64,000 nt of DNA from Epinephelus fuscoguttatus. Its lineage: Eukaryota; Chordata; Actinopteri; Perciformes; Serranidae. The stretch covers positions 36,624,059-36,688,058 of the forward strand of contig NC_064755.1 in assembly GCF_011397635.1 (NCBI RefSeq), written 5' to 3'. Below the pieces are notes generated by a model. That model searched no databases, had not been told where the DNA came from, and was given only the letters and a program-made list of their open reading frames with translations. The translations under genes and the position numbers were made by a program. This document shows, in pieces, positions 10,870-25,000 of this stretch (position 1 is the first letter of the stretch; every line of letters begins with the position of its first letter).

Positions 10870-13550
10870 CATGTGCATTTATTTTGAAAGAGACTGTATG
10901 TAAACTGTAAATTTCCTGTGAAAACGGAAGTGTATTTTGAAAGAATACAATGCATGTAGCTAGAACCTGACACGCCGTCCTAGAACGTCAACAACCAACG
11001 CACTTAGGGTACCTTGCTCCTTGTATCTGGGAGTGGAAAATCCATGACCAAAATGTCAATATGTGACGAGGTCAGAGTGAGAGCTGGAGCCTATCCCAGC
11101 TGACACTGGGCGAGAGGCGGGGTACACCCTTGACTGTATGCCAGACTATTATAGGGCTAACACATAGAGACAGACACAATTCACGCTCACATTCACACCA
11201 CATGACCCCATACTACTTGTATATGTATTTTTCTATTATTGCACTACATGTTTCCTTGTCTTTCATACCTGTCTTTGCACCTTGTGTTCATTTGTTCATT
11301 CTATTGTGTTGCATCTGGACCAGGGAAACACCATTTCACTCCTATAAGCACTGCACTGTATATAGATGGATGATAGTAAAGGCTCTCTTATCTGTATTAC
11401 CAGTTAACTTACTTAGAAACTACATGTTTTCTCATCTGCTGCTAGAACATATAGCCAACATCAAGAGAAGTGTTTTGTGTGCTGCAGTGCTGCTGCCATA
11501 GTTGGCAGCCCCCACCCCCCCCCACCTGGACCACTCACCTGAACACACTCATCCTTTTGATGTCAGAGGGGCTGCAGGCATCACCACAGGCCCCTTTAGA
11601 AGCAGGATGAATAGTAATTTGACCCCCCGGCCACATGTTACCCCTATAAAACCATTTTCTCTGCATGCTGCCTTTAGAATTGAAGCGAGCCATCGTTTGA
11701 CACACCCGTCTGGAGTGATTTCCTGGATGAGCTAACCACCGTTTCCTACCTAATGGTCCACTCTGCCAAATAATGCGTGAGTATCTGTAAGCTCATCAGA
11801 CCTTTTGATTGATTACATCCTGCCTGTTTGATGAAACGAGCAGACAATCAAAAGTAAACCGCTTAATTTACATTGTAAGATCACGTAATTATAGAACACA
11901 CACAGTATATGATGTCAGTATCTCTAATATCTTGTGATAACCATGCATGTCTGTTGACTTCAGCCATGTCTCACCATTCCAAACTAAAATATTGAGTATA
12001 TTCTTTACTCTCTGTAGCTACATTTCTGTTAATGCCCTTTGATTCTGTCATCAAATCATGCTCTAGTCTTGATGTACTGATAATGACACACTTTGGCTTT
12101 CTGAACATCTACAGTTATATTTTCCAAACTTTGCTGATAGATTGCAGCTGTTATCGCCTCTGACTTGTCCATTTTCCAACAGTTAAAAATCCTCCAGTAG
12201 GACGATGTTACAGCCAAAACATGCCCTGGAATGCAGCAACCTGTGCCCAGTGCTTTAAACACATTTTTACGGAGCTGCTTGTTCAATAGTTAAAAATAGC
12301 TCCTGGAATGTTTTCATAATACTTCTGAAGCAAAGACCTAAATTGAAATAAATATTCAAAAGGCAACTATGCAGTGTTTGCACCTGACTCGTGTTGCTCC
12401 TTTCAAGATAAGACTTTACAGATATGTGCTTTTGTCTTGCTTGCCTTGAACTAGATTTGAACTTGACTAGTTTGGCTGCAGTTTTTAGTGCATAAAGGGC
12501 AGATGTCTTTTGTTGGAGGCTTTGGGGTTTTTAAATGTCTTAAAATATGGGATTTACAGAGCTGCATGATTGAGAGAGACTGTCAGTGTATGAAAAGAAT
12601 ATCTATTTGTTTAACAATAAGAGTCTTCAAAGGAGAAGCATCACTCAAGGGGCTTTATGTGAGAGTGCTAAGTGGTTTATATGACATGCAGTCACTGACT
12701 TTGGACAAATACATAAAACCTTGAGCTACTCCTGCCATTCGTTTACCTTTGCAATGACAACACCTCTGTCCTCACAGTTTATGACCTACAATGAGCCTCA
12801 TCCAGACTGCAGAGAATGTTGCCTTCGGTTGTGGTTAGCACAATGCCAATCATTTCACAAACGCACACCAAACAAACAGGTGTACACGCCTCTTTTTCTC
12901 TTCCTAAAAATAAACTCAAAGGGTCAGCTAAGATGATGGCTTTGGGCAGTGGCTGAAGATGCACTTGAATTATATAATGGCAGTTTATGTAACTACACCA
13001 CACTGTTTGATTAATGATCAATCATAAGTCATTATTATACGTAGAACCTAATCTTGCAAGTAATTAACAAGAGGCCCAAGATAAATGTAGTGGAGACAAA
13101 AGTGCAACACTCTTCTCTGATATCCCCTACATTTGAGGAAAAGTTTTTCAAAACAAAAACACTAAATACAAAAGAGCTTTTCTCCATTTTACCTCTGGCC
13201 TGGAGTCCCCTCGCTCTGGTCACACAAGACTGAGATAAAGGTGGTTTTGCCATGTGGTGTCAGCTGAGGGATTTTTGAGGGATTTTCCAAGCTAATAAAA
13301 GAAGTCTCAAGGAGGATCTTCTAAGTGTATCTTTTACCAGACAAACTTGGTGGAGTGGAGTCGAAGCAAAAGGTTATGATTGCCCAGCAGTGACTGCCTG
13401 GCTGAGTTGAACTCTTATGCATCTTAAATTAAAAGCAACAAGTCTTTGTCTTTGAATGTCTAGATTTTTAAAGTGATAAATGATGTGACCACAATGCTGT
13501 GGTGCTATAAAATGAGGTTTGGTTCTTTCTGAAGAAAGAAAAACCCCTTT
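10870..13550. other. Intergenic sequence between two transposons
   Basis: No gene is recognised. A run of C occurs near 11512-11524. The frame at about 11130-11501 contains common low-complexity fish repeat sequence (from about 11087, CCTATCCCAGCTGACACTGGGCG) and is not a gene. The remainder is AT-rich and featureless to me. Confidence 0.4.
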
Positions 13551-13562
13551 GTAATATATCAC

Positions 13563-14520
13563 CAGTGGTGGAAGAAGCATTCAGACCTTTTACTTAAGTA
13601 AAAGTAACAATACCACTGTGTAGAAATACTCTGTTACAAGTCAAAGTCCTGCATTAAAAATCTTATAAGCAAAAGAACAAAAGTATTAGCATCAAAATAT
13701 ACTTAAAGAACCACAAGTAAAACTTTATTTTTTTTTATTTTTTAATGTTTTACTTTATTTTTAAGCACAGTAAATTTCCAGCACAAAGCTTTTATTATGA
13801 GGTGCTGTTTTCTGCTGTAGAGTGAGTGACTAACTGATAGCTACTTGACAGAGACAGCAAACTAGGTCAAAGGCATGGCCAAACGCAAGTATGAGGCTGA
13901 ATGTATTAGACTGTGGGACCTCAAGCTAACGACTAAGGAGAAATCTGGACCCTGTGGCTGGACCAGTTGGGAACCACTGCTCTACAGAATGGCCAGTCTC
14001 ACAATAACATATATTTGATTATGATTATTAATGAATATATGTGTTAATTATCTAAATTTTGCAGCTTGTTAAGGTGAAGTTAAATTTAATTTATATGCTG
14101 CTGTGTACCATATGCCATAATAGTATATCATAACTTATTAGTTGATTTATATTTTGCATTAACAACACAAATCTGCCACCAGCCAAATGCTGGTAAAGTA
14201 TGCAATTGGCTGCTAGATTTGCTTTACTCAACAGCCAAAAAACAATGGTAAACTATTCAGTGGCCGGCAGATTTTGGAATCCACTAGCAACTGTGGCAGG
14301 TGGACAAAAAAAAAACCAAACAAAAAAAAAAAAAACTTACAATGCTGAAAGTAACTTGTAACTAAAGCTGTAAAATAAATGTACTGGAGTACAAAATTTG
14401 CCCCCAAACTGCAGTGGAGTAGAGATGTAAAATAGCAGAAAACTGGAAATACAAAAGTAAAGTACAATTACCTCAAAATTGTAAGTAAAATACTTGAGTA
14501 AATGTAACTCTCCACCATTG
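13563..14520. mobile_element. hAT-like nonautonomous transposon (CAGTGGTGGA termini)
   Basis: The left end CAGTGGTGGAAGAAGCATTC and right end ACTCTCCACCATTG are inverted copies (CA[GA]TGGTGGA). The subterminal motif TTTTACTTAAGTAAAAGTA is mirrored near the right end as AAAATACTTGAGTAAATGTA. Flanks TATATCAC (13555-13562) and TATGTTAC (14521-14528) match at 6 of 8 positions, consistent with an aged 8-bp target duplication. This terminal signature is very common in percomorph genomes. The interior contains a GTTGGGAACCACTGC motif (about 13967-13981) that could mark a second, nested repeat. There is no transposase ORF. Confidence 0.75.
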
Positions 14521-14749
14521 TATGTTACTAACTAATGTGTTGCCAAGTTGTGAAAAACTGACTGGCGTTTATGCTCCGTTTTGACTCACATTTTACCATA
14601 CTACTGAAATATAATTATTGGATTTTAATTAGTTTTTTTTTTAAATATTTAAATCACATTTTATATTATTATTTTATTTTATTTATATAATTTTACTTAT
14701 TTTATTTAATTCCATTGAAATTTTATTTTATTTTTGAACATTTCTGAGA

Positions 14750-16074
14750 CGTAGCTAAGCGGAAGTGACGACACACGTTTACCCAACATGTTTTGAGTGT
14801 TTTTGATAACATGTTTTCACAGTTTAGCTCATTCAACGGCGCGGTATGGTACAGTTACTGGTATGTAACACATTATAACTGTGGGAATAAAAAACTTTAA
14901 CATTAAAACGTCAACTGTTCAAAACAAAGCGTACATTAATAGCGGATGATCATCAGCTAAACCCGCCAGATAGGTCAGGCTGCCAACGTAAAAAATAAGT
15001 AAAGTAAAACAAGTGAGACTTCCGATTTAAATATTGATTGTAAAATAAAACAATTAAATGTTAGATTACACGAGCGTCTTTTATTGTGAAGAATGTAGAC
15101 CGGATATGGAATTGTTGCTGCTGTTAGCTTGCCACCAGTGCGTGCCCATGTGTGTCTGGAGCTGGAGTGTAGCCTGCACAGTCTGTGGTTGAGAGCGGTT
15201 TGTGTGTTTGCTGCCACAGTAGAGGCAGCCTGAGGGCGGCGTGACACACATTCACCCGCTGAATTGTTTTTCTTTTTACTTACGAAACGGATTTTAAGCG
15301 TCCGTACCGATGTAGCGTTAGCAGCTCGTGAACTCATCCGGACTTCAGTCAGTAATCCCATAAACTGAACTGGTGAGTAACGTTAGCTTAAATGTAACGT
15401 AAACACGCTCGCGGCTAGCTAACGTCGAGACAATATTTAACGCGTAAATGGTTAAACGCTGCTTCGAGTAATGGTGGTTTTACGCGGGTTAATTGTTAAC
15501 AAACTTGTGTGTTAACTAAGCCTAGTTAGCAAGGTCAAATAGTCAAAAATAGCCTGCTACATGTAGTTAGCTAACGCAGCTAGCCAAACTGTATTATATC
15601 GCACTCATCGCGGCGCATCTATCGTTAACGTCACTGTGATTTGTTCGCACGTGAAAGCTAATTAAATGCCCATACGTTGGTTGTGTATAAGTTGTCGCCA
15701 TTGTTGATACCTGACAGTGTTGCTTTGCTCATTTTTGAGGGAATACGTTGGTTTAAGGAGGCAGTGTCACAGACAGAAAGAGTCAGAGCGAACTAACATC
15801 TTGAATGCATCTACATAACGTTACTGTACTGTGCCGTGCTGGGCGGTGTTCAGGAGCCAACTGCCTAAACTGTCTGCAGGACGTGATTTTCAGGTTATTC
15901 TCTCTTCCCTATCTATCGTCTTAGTAACGTTCATTTTCTCCGACTACCCCAGGATGCTGACAGTCACTTGGGTGGGGCTGACGCGGATGACAGTACACCG
16001 GAGCAGAGCCCAGGGATAAACCACACCGCACCGGATCCGTTTAAAAAACCGAGAGCGGGCGGTGGGTAAGAGCC
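14750..16074 (+). promoter_or_regulatory. ptdss2: ptdss2 promoter and 5' UTR region
   Basis: Composition shifts to CpG-containing sequence with many GTTAGCTAACG-type motifs, typical of teleost housekeeping promoters. A good donor (AACTG/GTGAGTAA at about 15372) and an acceptor-like TACCCCAG ending at about 15952 suggest a spliced 5' UTR with a noncoding first exon ending near 15372. No TATA box is obvious. Exact transcription starts cannot be set without cDNA. Confidence 0.45.
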
Positions 16075-19000
16075 ATGACCAAGCCCGAGTCGAAGAGAAG
16101 CGGCGTGGCCACGATCAACGCCACCAGCAAGTGCGCCACATCCGCCGCCGATCAGATCAAGAACGGCTCGGTCGAACCGGGCTGTCCGGATCAGAGCACA
16201 CATATGAAATCTAATGTAATGAAGCAGACTTCAAGGGAGAGCATGCACCGGAAAAACACCGAGTGTGAAGTCTATGACGACGGGACCAACACCTTTTTCT
16301 GGTGAGTGCTTTAAGGCAATGTCAACACTTCAAATGTCAAATACTGAGCGCTGCAGCATCTGAGGTGATGGTGTCGATTTGATCAGTGACTGCAAGCACA
16401 TACTTCAAATTCACAGTTCCTGCAGTAAAAGACTAGACAGCAGGGTTTTATAGCTTTCAAGGTGAACTGAAAGACAGGTCCGGAGTGACCTCCATTAATC
16501 ACCACGAACACTGTGACCTTGTCCTAAATATTTGAATACAATCCCGCTGAAGTGCCAAGTCTGAGGTCAAGCTAAAATCTGTTATGGGGAAATTATTAAC
16601 ATGCAGATGAATCACCAAGGTCCACAAGGTGTCAGTTATGAAGGTGTTCTGCTAGTGTTTGCCAGGCTGTTACAGTTGCTTACATTGCACATCCAAGCGC
16701 AGAGCTTGTTGTTGACAAGCCAATAGCCAATACCCCAGCCTGCACCTTCAGCAGAAAGAGATCCACGGCAGATTTGAAGTCGAGAGAGATATACTGTCCA
16801 TGCAGTAAACTGGAGGAGTGAGTTCTGCATGCACCCACTGACACACACACATACTCAAAGCATGGTGACATGTGCAGGGTGCAGGTGTTGCAGTGTGTGG
16901 GCTCAAGGCTAGTCTGAAAAAGTGACATTCTGCTTTGCAGTCTTATTTATTGTATAGCTACCATGGCTCTTCAACCTGTCGCTACAGGAATATGGAGTCT
17001 GAGTCTGTGTATGTGTGCGTCATCCCTGCTTTGTGTGTAGAGCAAGGGGCACTAAGAATCTGTTAAGCTATGCAATACCTTTGACAGCACAGGAGACTGG
17101 TCCTCCCAAAGAGAAGCCTTAATGAGAACGTCTCATTACTGTGTTACGGCCTTGACATCCAGGTTTCCTGTTATTCTGATACTGAAAGCATTAACAGGAA
17201 CTTAGATGCTAAGGTACTTTGTCTGTTCAGGTTATTAAAGTGGATCATCATCCTGCAGTATGTAAAGGGGTTTCTAATGTATGGCCTCCCCATGTATATC
17301 AATTAAGGTGCACTAAATACTAGACACACAGCTTGGTTTATGCAGTGTGATTGGAAAGCACAGCAAACTGCAGACTCAAAAATGATCATAAAGTTGAATC
17401 AACACTTCTATAAAACTGTTCAGCTTATTCTGAACATCGTGACCCTCATGACGGCAGGGGTTACTACAGGTTTGCTGTATTAAACTGCAAAACATTATGA
17501 TCTTGGGTGAGGTCAGCTTAGTTTTAGTCATAAAATAACCATTTGTGGTTAGTCCTACTTGTGATATATGTATATGATTGCTTGTTAGGAATTTGGCCTT
17601 ACAGTGGTTGGACGACACTCCCAGTCCGATATAATCAAGAGCTGATAATGAAGAATGTGGCTGTTTACCTTGTGGTCAACTTGGAACCCTGTGATCATGT
17701 TGAATTACACAGCATCGTGGATGTTTATTGGCAAATACTGCATTTATTTAAAAGCGGCAAAACACATTTCATACCAAATGTGCAGCACCTGATTTCCTCC
17801 TTCCTGTCATAAGCCGTTAAAAATGTACATTCAGCAGTTAATACTTTTCAGAACGGAAATAAGGCCAACCACTACCTCAAATTCACCCATGATGGACAAT
17901 TTCTAGGAGCAGACTGTGGTTAAATGTGAAGAAACTGTGTGTTAAGCAGACGAAACAGAGGAAGTGATTGTGATAAAGGTGGTTGTTTTGTAGGAATCCT
18001 TATAATGGAGCTCAACAATAAGGATTGTCCGATTGTCCAGGGTAAGTAGAAAACCTTATTGGGCTAGAAAATCTTGCAGCTCACTTGCCTGATTGGGTAA
18101 GTGGTAAAAAAAGAATGAAACACATCAATTTTCTTTGCAGATGATGTTGGAAGTGGCTAAGGAGTGAGACGTCATTGCAGGAGTTAAAGACAAAGTTTTT
18201 GAGCTGAAGTGCAAGCGAGCATTTCTGTTGTCTTAGAAATAGTTGGGTAACAGAAGAGGATGTGGGTGAAACTCCAACTATGTATTACACAGTTTACTGC
18301 AAGTTTGAGGGCAAAGGTGGATAAAATGGGGTCATTTTTTAAAGGCGCATCCAGTTTCCAAATAACCTTGCTTGAGTGCCAACAACATCTCACTGTCTCT
18401 TGCGTTCGTTGTTATTTGATAACCACAAATTAAAAATGTTTAGGAGCAAGTAAAAATTGACGTTGGGCAAGTAGGTTTCTGATGAACTTGTCCGACCAGG
18501 CAGGTGAAAGAAAACATTTAAGATGAAACCTGACATGGGCTGGGATGTGAGACACTGACTCCCGAGTGTTACACCAAAGAATTGTTTGTGGATTCTGACA
18601 GCTTCCTCTGGTAGTTAAGGAGGGTAACCATGTGGCATGCAACCTGCCTTATTAGCACAGATTGAATGTTGGGGGAAGTGTGGTTTTTTTTTCTGAGAAA
18701 AGAGGAATAGCTTGGATAGACCCTTATATAGAAGTCAGCCTGATGAAATAAAATTTTGTGCTTGCACACCACTTTTGATTTTTCCCTAAATAGCATTGCT
18801 GCCCACACATTTCAGAGGCTTCTGAGAACGCTTTGTGCCTTTTGACTGCTGACAGTGTCTTGGGAAAAGTGTCATTTTTGAATGTATTTAAGACTTAGGT
18901 TATTAACAACACTCAAGAATATTGAACTCATATGAGGATTTAATGTTAAGTGTCAGGAGGCCGGTGAACCTGGGATTTATAAGACACTGAGGTCTTGGAA

Positions 19001-22000
19001 ACGAGAGGCTGCTGTGAAACCAAAGCTTGTTGCATTAAATTAAGTCACATTTTTTTAGCTCAGTAAGTCACAAGCTATTTGTCAAGCTTATTTCAACCCT
19101 GCAGGACAACATTAGACTATTTGTGAGTATGCTCTGATTAGTCATTTGACTCACTTCAACCCGTAGCTTGTTTTATGTGAATGTTCAAACTTAGTCTTAT
19201 TGGGAAATGTTGCTCTAAGGTTAGGCCGCCTCTCAGTTACACCGGGCTGGTATTTCCGCTGTGTCTTTTCACTCCCGGTGGTGTTGTGGTTCTGTGGTTG
19301 TTAAGCAAGAGAGAAGCCAGGCCCTCCCTTGTGTCTCCTGCCAAACAGGTTGGATAAGGAGGTGGAACAGGGAGAAAATGCTAATGACACCTGGCATGCC
19401 GACTCCGTGACTCAGACTCTGAGCCGAAGGGCTGGCAGAGGGGGCGACCTTCTCTAGCTCGACAGATGACAGCAGGGATCTCAATACAAAATTAGCTTTT
19501 TAAAAATACTGCTATATTATTCATTCTTAAATACTAAGACAAGTTTTGTTGTGTTATTTTTTTTTTTCAAGTCTGGAGAAGAGACCATTATCAGTGTAGC
19601 TACAGTCTGATACAGCAAATGCCTCTGTGCCGTTGACCTTGATTGCTGTCCCAAAAGTATTAAAAACACATTAAGAGCCACACTGTTGCACCAGCTGACA
19701 TTTTCCTTAATGACAGTAAACATGGAAAGCGTATCCACTCTGAAACAACTCCGTGAGTGTATTATCAAATCTCTGGAGAGGCAAATGTCACTTAGCATGC
19801 TCAGGGACATGGTTTTGTGTTTATGCATGGCTTTACTCGTGTAATGAGCGGAGAGAAACAAACTACACTTGCTGTGTTGATTGTATAAAAGCTGTGAGAC
19901 AGAACAACACCTAAACAAGTTGAGAGACATAGCCCCCAAATATTACCAGGCTCAACCACCTGATGAATGCAAGTCCAATATTCACAATGCTTTCAGTTCT
20001 GCTTTGGTGACCATATTGATATTGGCATTATATACCGCTATGTTCATTGAAAAGTAACAATAAATTGCAGGACAGAGAGATGTGTTTTGGGTAATTTAGA
20101 AGCCATTGCAATCATTGCATATTTTGTCTACAATAGAGCACTGACAGGTTTAGTTTGCTACTGTAAAATGTAAGAATGTCATGCTCACACTCCTGCAGCA
20201 GTAGTCCTCTGATAAACAGAGACGGTGATAGCGGAGTAGGGAGGCTCTGCACACAGGTCTACAATGAAATACAATTTTACCCTTTTTAAACAGGTAGAAA
20301 AAGATTTCTGCACACTGACATCTATGCAGTGTTTCACTTTATTGTTGAGCTTTCGGTCTATTTGACCTTCATCAGAGCACTGGACATTTGGACTTATCGA
20401 TGTTTCCAGCAGCTTGCCAAGACCAGGCCAGGTGGAGTGGTGGTTGTTCACATGTGGGAGGTTGAGTGGCGATTGCGCTATATGGTGAGCGAATACTGAT
20501 GTCCAAATTAAGAACTTGAGTATTTGAATACTGAAGTCTTTTTTTTTTCTTCAGATGTGCTTAAGTAGGTGGAGTGTAGCGAAAAATACAAGGAGAATCT
20601 CAAATCCTGCTCTTCATTGCAATCAGTTTTCAATTTAGAATCGAAGAATTGAGGTTTTTACATCTTAGAAAACAACTTTATAGCCTCAGTAGATTTTTCT
20701 TAACTTTCAAATATTAGTGCTTAACCTGCTTTTATAAAAGCAGTCATCATTTGGGCTCTTATCTTATCTTGCTAGACGTTCTCTTTAGTTAGCAACAGCC
20801 ACTAGCTTTAGCCCTTTTACACTGCCTCATTAAGGCAGCGTTATGTCACCTCAGTGTCAATCATTACAATTGTGGAATGCAGGTACAGAGTTGTCTTGCC
20901 TTTTAAGGTAGTAACAGCACCGAAACAACGTCAGTGTAAAAGGGACAGCCAGCTGAAAGGGACAGTGGACAAGACAGGTGTGACCTTTTGATGTGTTTCA
21001 TGTGCTGCCCACCCCAGAGAGATTTAAAAAGCAGCTTATAGCAGTTAGGAGCTAACTCCAAGAGGAGGCACAGTGGCAAAAAATATCTGCAAATTGGGAA
21101 AACAATAAGGTCTAGGAGTTCCTTACCCTTGGTGCAGAGGACGAGATCAACTAGCATATAACGGGGACAGTAAACCACTGCTGATGTTCATGTTATATGT
21201 CATGCTAGAGGCTGACACTGTTGTGTTACATATCATGCCCTTCACGCCTCTTTTAATTGCACAGTGCCAGCATGCTGGCTTTGGTTCTGTGTAAATGGCA
21301 GCATAAAGAAGGGACTTTGTAGCAGCCCTATAGTGCAATCTCTGTGTAAAAAGGGCTTTTGAGTGATGTTTGGTACTCGAGGTGCTAAATAGTAGTGAAG
21401 GACACTGAAGTTTAGCAGTGGTTTAGAGGGGTTGTGCAACATGTTGCTGAAATGCAAGTGAAATTGCTGAATTTGTAATTGTCTTTACCTGAAGCGACAC
21501 TGCTCACAATACTCATTGTTGCACACATTGTCACATCATTAGGTTAATTGACACTGGCTGCTGGCCGCTGTTTATTCCCTTCACAGTGAGCGTCACAGTT
21601 CACTTGCAGGTCACACGCTCACAATGCTGTTTGGTGTCAGTGTTTTTAACTGAGCCCCATGGAGTATTTTCAACAGCTGGGGTACCATCAGCAAACAAAC
21701 ACAGAATAGGCAATAGGTCAAGCGTTTAAAAATGCTTTGACTGGCCTGATGCTGACCTCAGGTATTGCCTCGGGACAGCGTGGATTACAGTAAATATTGG
21801 CTGATTCCAGTGGCCTTCTGATCAATCTGATAAGTATAGTTTTAAACCTTGACCTGACTTTGCCATTGCTCCAGCCATTCTTATATAGATTATCATGCAG
21901 TTATGTCCTTGTCATTTTTTCCAAAGATCATTCAAGGGCTTAATCCTTTCCTCTTTATAATTAAGAATTCCTGGGGTAATCCATTTTGTGTTGCCGTGGC

Positions 22001-25000
22001 TCATATCAGTAAGTGGACAAATAAAACTTTGCCCCCTGAGTTAAGATGAATCCCACAGATAGCATGAATGTATATCTGAGCCTCTGTAGCCTGTAACTGT
22101 TTTAAGACAAAGGCCGAGGTTTGCTCCCTATATGGGGAATGAAGTTCAACTTGTTGACCACGGTATGCAAATGCTATAAATCTAACAAACCGGATGCTCC
22201 CTGCTGAGGTCTCCACAGTCCGCAGTCAGGCATGTCACCAGAAAATTGACACAAAAGCTGTTTTTGACTTCTGTGCCTCCACTGAAGTGATATAAAATGT
22301 TGGACTGACTCATAAAATGTGTACCTCATTGTGTATTTTTTGTTTTGCACACCCTTTTGTAATTATGTTCAGCTGACGTAACCCGGTTTCTCAACAGAAA
22401 TCTGTTTGAACTCACCTGTTTTATCTCGTCTCCACTCCCTTCCTATGTTCACACTGATTATTGGAGACAAAGATATTTTGGCCCACACCCAGGATGTCTA
22501 AATGCTTTGTTAAGACACTTTGTTAAGACACTTTGTTAAGTGATCACCAATGTGTTCACAGCTCAAATTACACTGCGGTTATATTGCTTAACGTTCTCCT
22601 TTGGTGACCTGAGATATTGTCAGCTTTTTTTTCTTTCCTCTGGTGGCTTTTATTGAATTTTCCTCTTGACTAATGTTATTAATATCCCTCTCTCCGTTCA
22701 CTCTCTCCCCCTCTCTTTGCAGGCGAGCCCATACTGTGACAGTGCTATTTATCCTGACCTGTGCTCTGGTCTACGTCACGCTGTTGGAAGAGACCCCCCA
22801 GGACACGGCCTACAATACTAAGAGGTCAGTAGACTACGCGCGTCACTTCCTCAGAGTCCTCAAAGCCAAAACACTGCAGGAACCAGGAGGCTGCCCAAAG
22901 AATATCCACTTAATCCACTGAGGCCTTTTGACTGGACTGAAGTTTGAAATAATTGTTGTAGTCAGCATCAATACTGATTTGAGGTTTATTCTAACTGGTT
23001 TTATATTTTGATTTGTACCTCTGCCCCCTTTTAACCAGACATCCACCATTACGTTGTCTTTATGTTGTGTTCTGTTAGTCTGATTTCAAATAATTTGCTT
23101 CTGTGTGGGACGCACTGTGTGTGTTTGTCAATCTTTTGCGGGTCATGTCACACTCTCATTTAAAGCCCAATGAATAAGTCACATAAACAGAACAAGCCAA
23201 TGAGCACCACAGTTTTAATCTCACCTTTAACACCATTTGGCATGAACCCACACAGCCACAGCAGCATGGGTGAGGTGCAAACTTCAAATTGAATCACTCC
23301 CTTCTTCAGTGGCGTTCACCTTGAACCCAGCTGGCCCTCTGTCAATGCCATGTGGAGCTTTTCACTGAAAAATGATAGCCCTATGACCATGATAAGGAAG
23401 AGTCTGAATGTCACATACCATGTGATTAGATTAAGTTTTGAAGAGTGGCTGTTGTGCTTTACTCTTTAAACACAGAGAAAATATCAAACTCAGTTCATTA
23501 CATTTTCTAGTGCCCAGTCATACCAAAAAGTGACAGGCTTAGTAGCGACCATACTGAGTAGTCTATGCCTCCAGAAAACAGCGTAGGTATGGTGAAGAAA
23601 GCTCTTATTCTAAAGATGAGGGTTGTTTTAAATTAGATGGTTCCTCTTTTATTTTAAACTTACTGGTTCTCTCTGTTCCCTCAACTCTCCAGTAGGTTTC
23701 CAGACTCAAATTTATGTGTCAGTATTCTTCAAAGTTGAAGCCTAATGCGGCTTAGTGGATAGAGTAGGTGCCCGATGTACAAGGCTGTTGCCGCAGCGGT
23801 CTGGGTTCGACTCCAGCCTGTGGCCCTTCCCTGCATGTCATTCCCTTTCATCAAACCCACCAGACTCAATTGAGAAAAACAGTCACTTTAGCTCATTGAA
23901 CATGGGAGCTGCCGGTATACCGCTGCCCTGATCAGTTAGTTTGTGTTATTGTGTAATTTAGGAGAATCTGCACTAATCCTTTTTAACACCAAAGTCACAC
24001 AGTACAAACAAACTTACTGATCGAGGCAGCAGTAGACCAGCAGCTCCTGTGCTCAGTGAGCTTTGATAACTGTTTTTGTCAATGGAGTCTGACTTTGAAG
24101 TGAACAGTATCATGGCTTCTGTTCCTTTTTGGATATTGCTGTCGGATGACAAGGTAAAGCTGTCAAAGTAATCTCATGTAATGTAGTGTACACTTTAGTG
24201 GATATTAATCTTTTCAGGTGGGACTTTTTTAGGTGGCTAAAATGCATTTTGTTGCTGACCCCTCCTCAATAATACATGGGTCAGCTTTCATGTCAGTACT
24301 CTTGCCTGCTTCTCCAAACTGGGGGCGTACCAACCGCCATCTAATGTATGTAATGCACTGACCTTGTAAAAGCCCACTCAAAAAGATCCTTCAATTTGCT
24401 TTTCAGCAATAGTGGCTGCATGTGTTAGTCATTTAATTTAAATAGTGCAAGGCAGGCTAAGCACAAGAAAGCTGCATAAATGATGTGTGTGTCTGTGACA
24501 GAGAGAGTGAGGTTGTGTTTATGTGTATGTTGCTGCGTGTGAGGGATTGTGTGATGTTCTTAACAGGATTTGCTGCAGTCAGCGCAGTCTGGCTCGTCAG
24601 GATTAAGACCCTAGAGCTTCTTCTTAGCAGAGGAGTTCCCATACTCAGACTGAATCTCACTCATGTGCTCATTCATGCACAGCAGGATATGTTCATCCTC
24701 TAACACTAGTTCACACACATTTACCCTCACTTTGACATATACTAGTAATCACATACACTCACTTTCCTGCCTACACACAATCAATCACCGAATCACACAC
24801 ACTCATGCTCCCACCCTCGTTGGCACACACAATCTCATTGTGTGTCTAGCTAAGCCTCCTCTGTTCATTTGTAGGCTCAGAGCAGTGGAGTCGCCACGTC
24901 TCAGGGTTTTCAGATCTCAACACAGCAGTGATTAAAGGCAACACAACCTGATAGCAGCAGGTTCAGATTGGCCTCATCTCTTGAGGAGTTGTGAAAGGGA

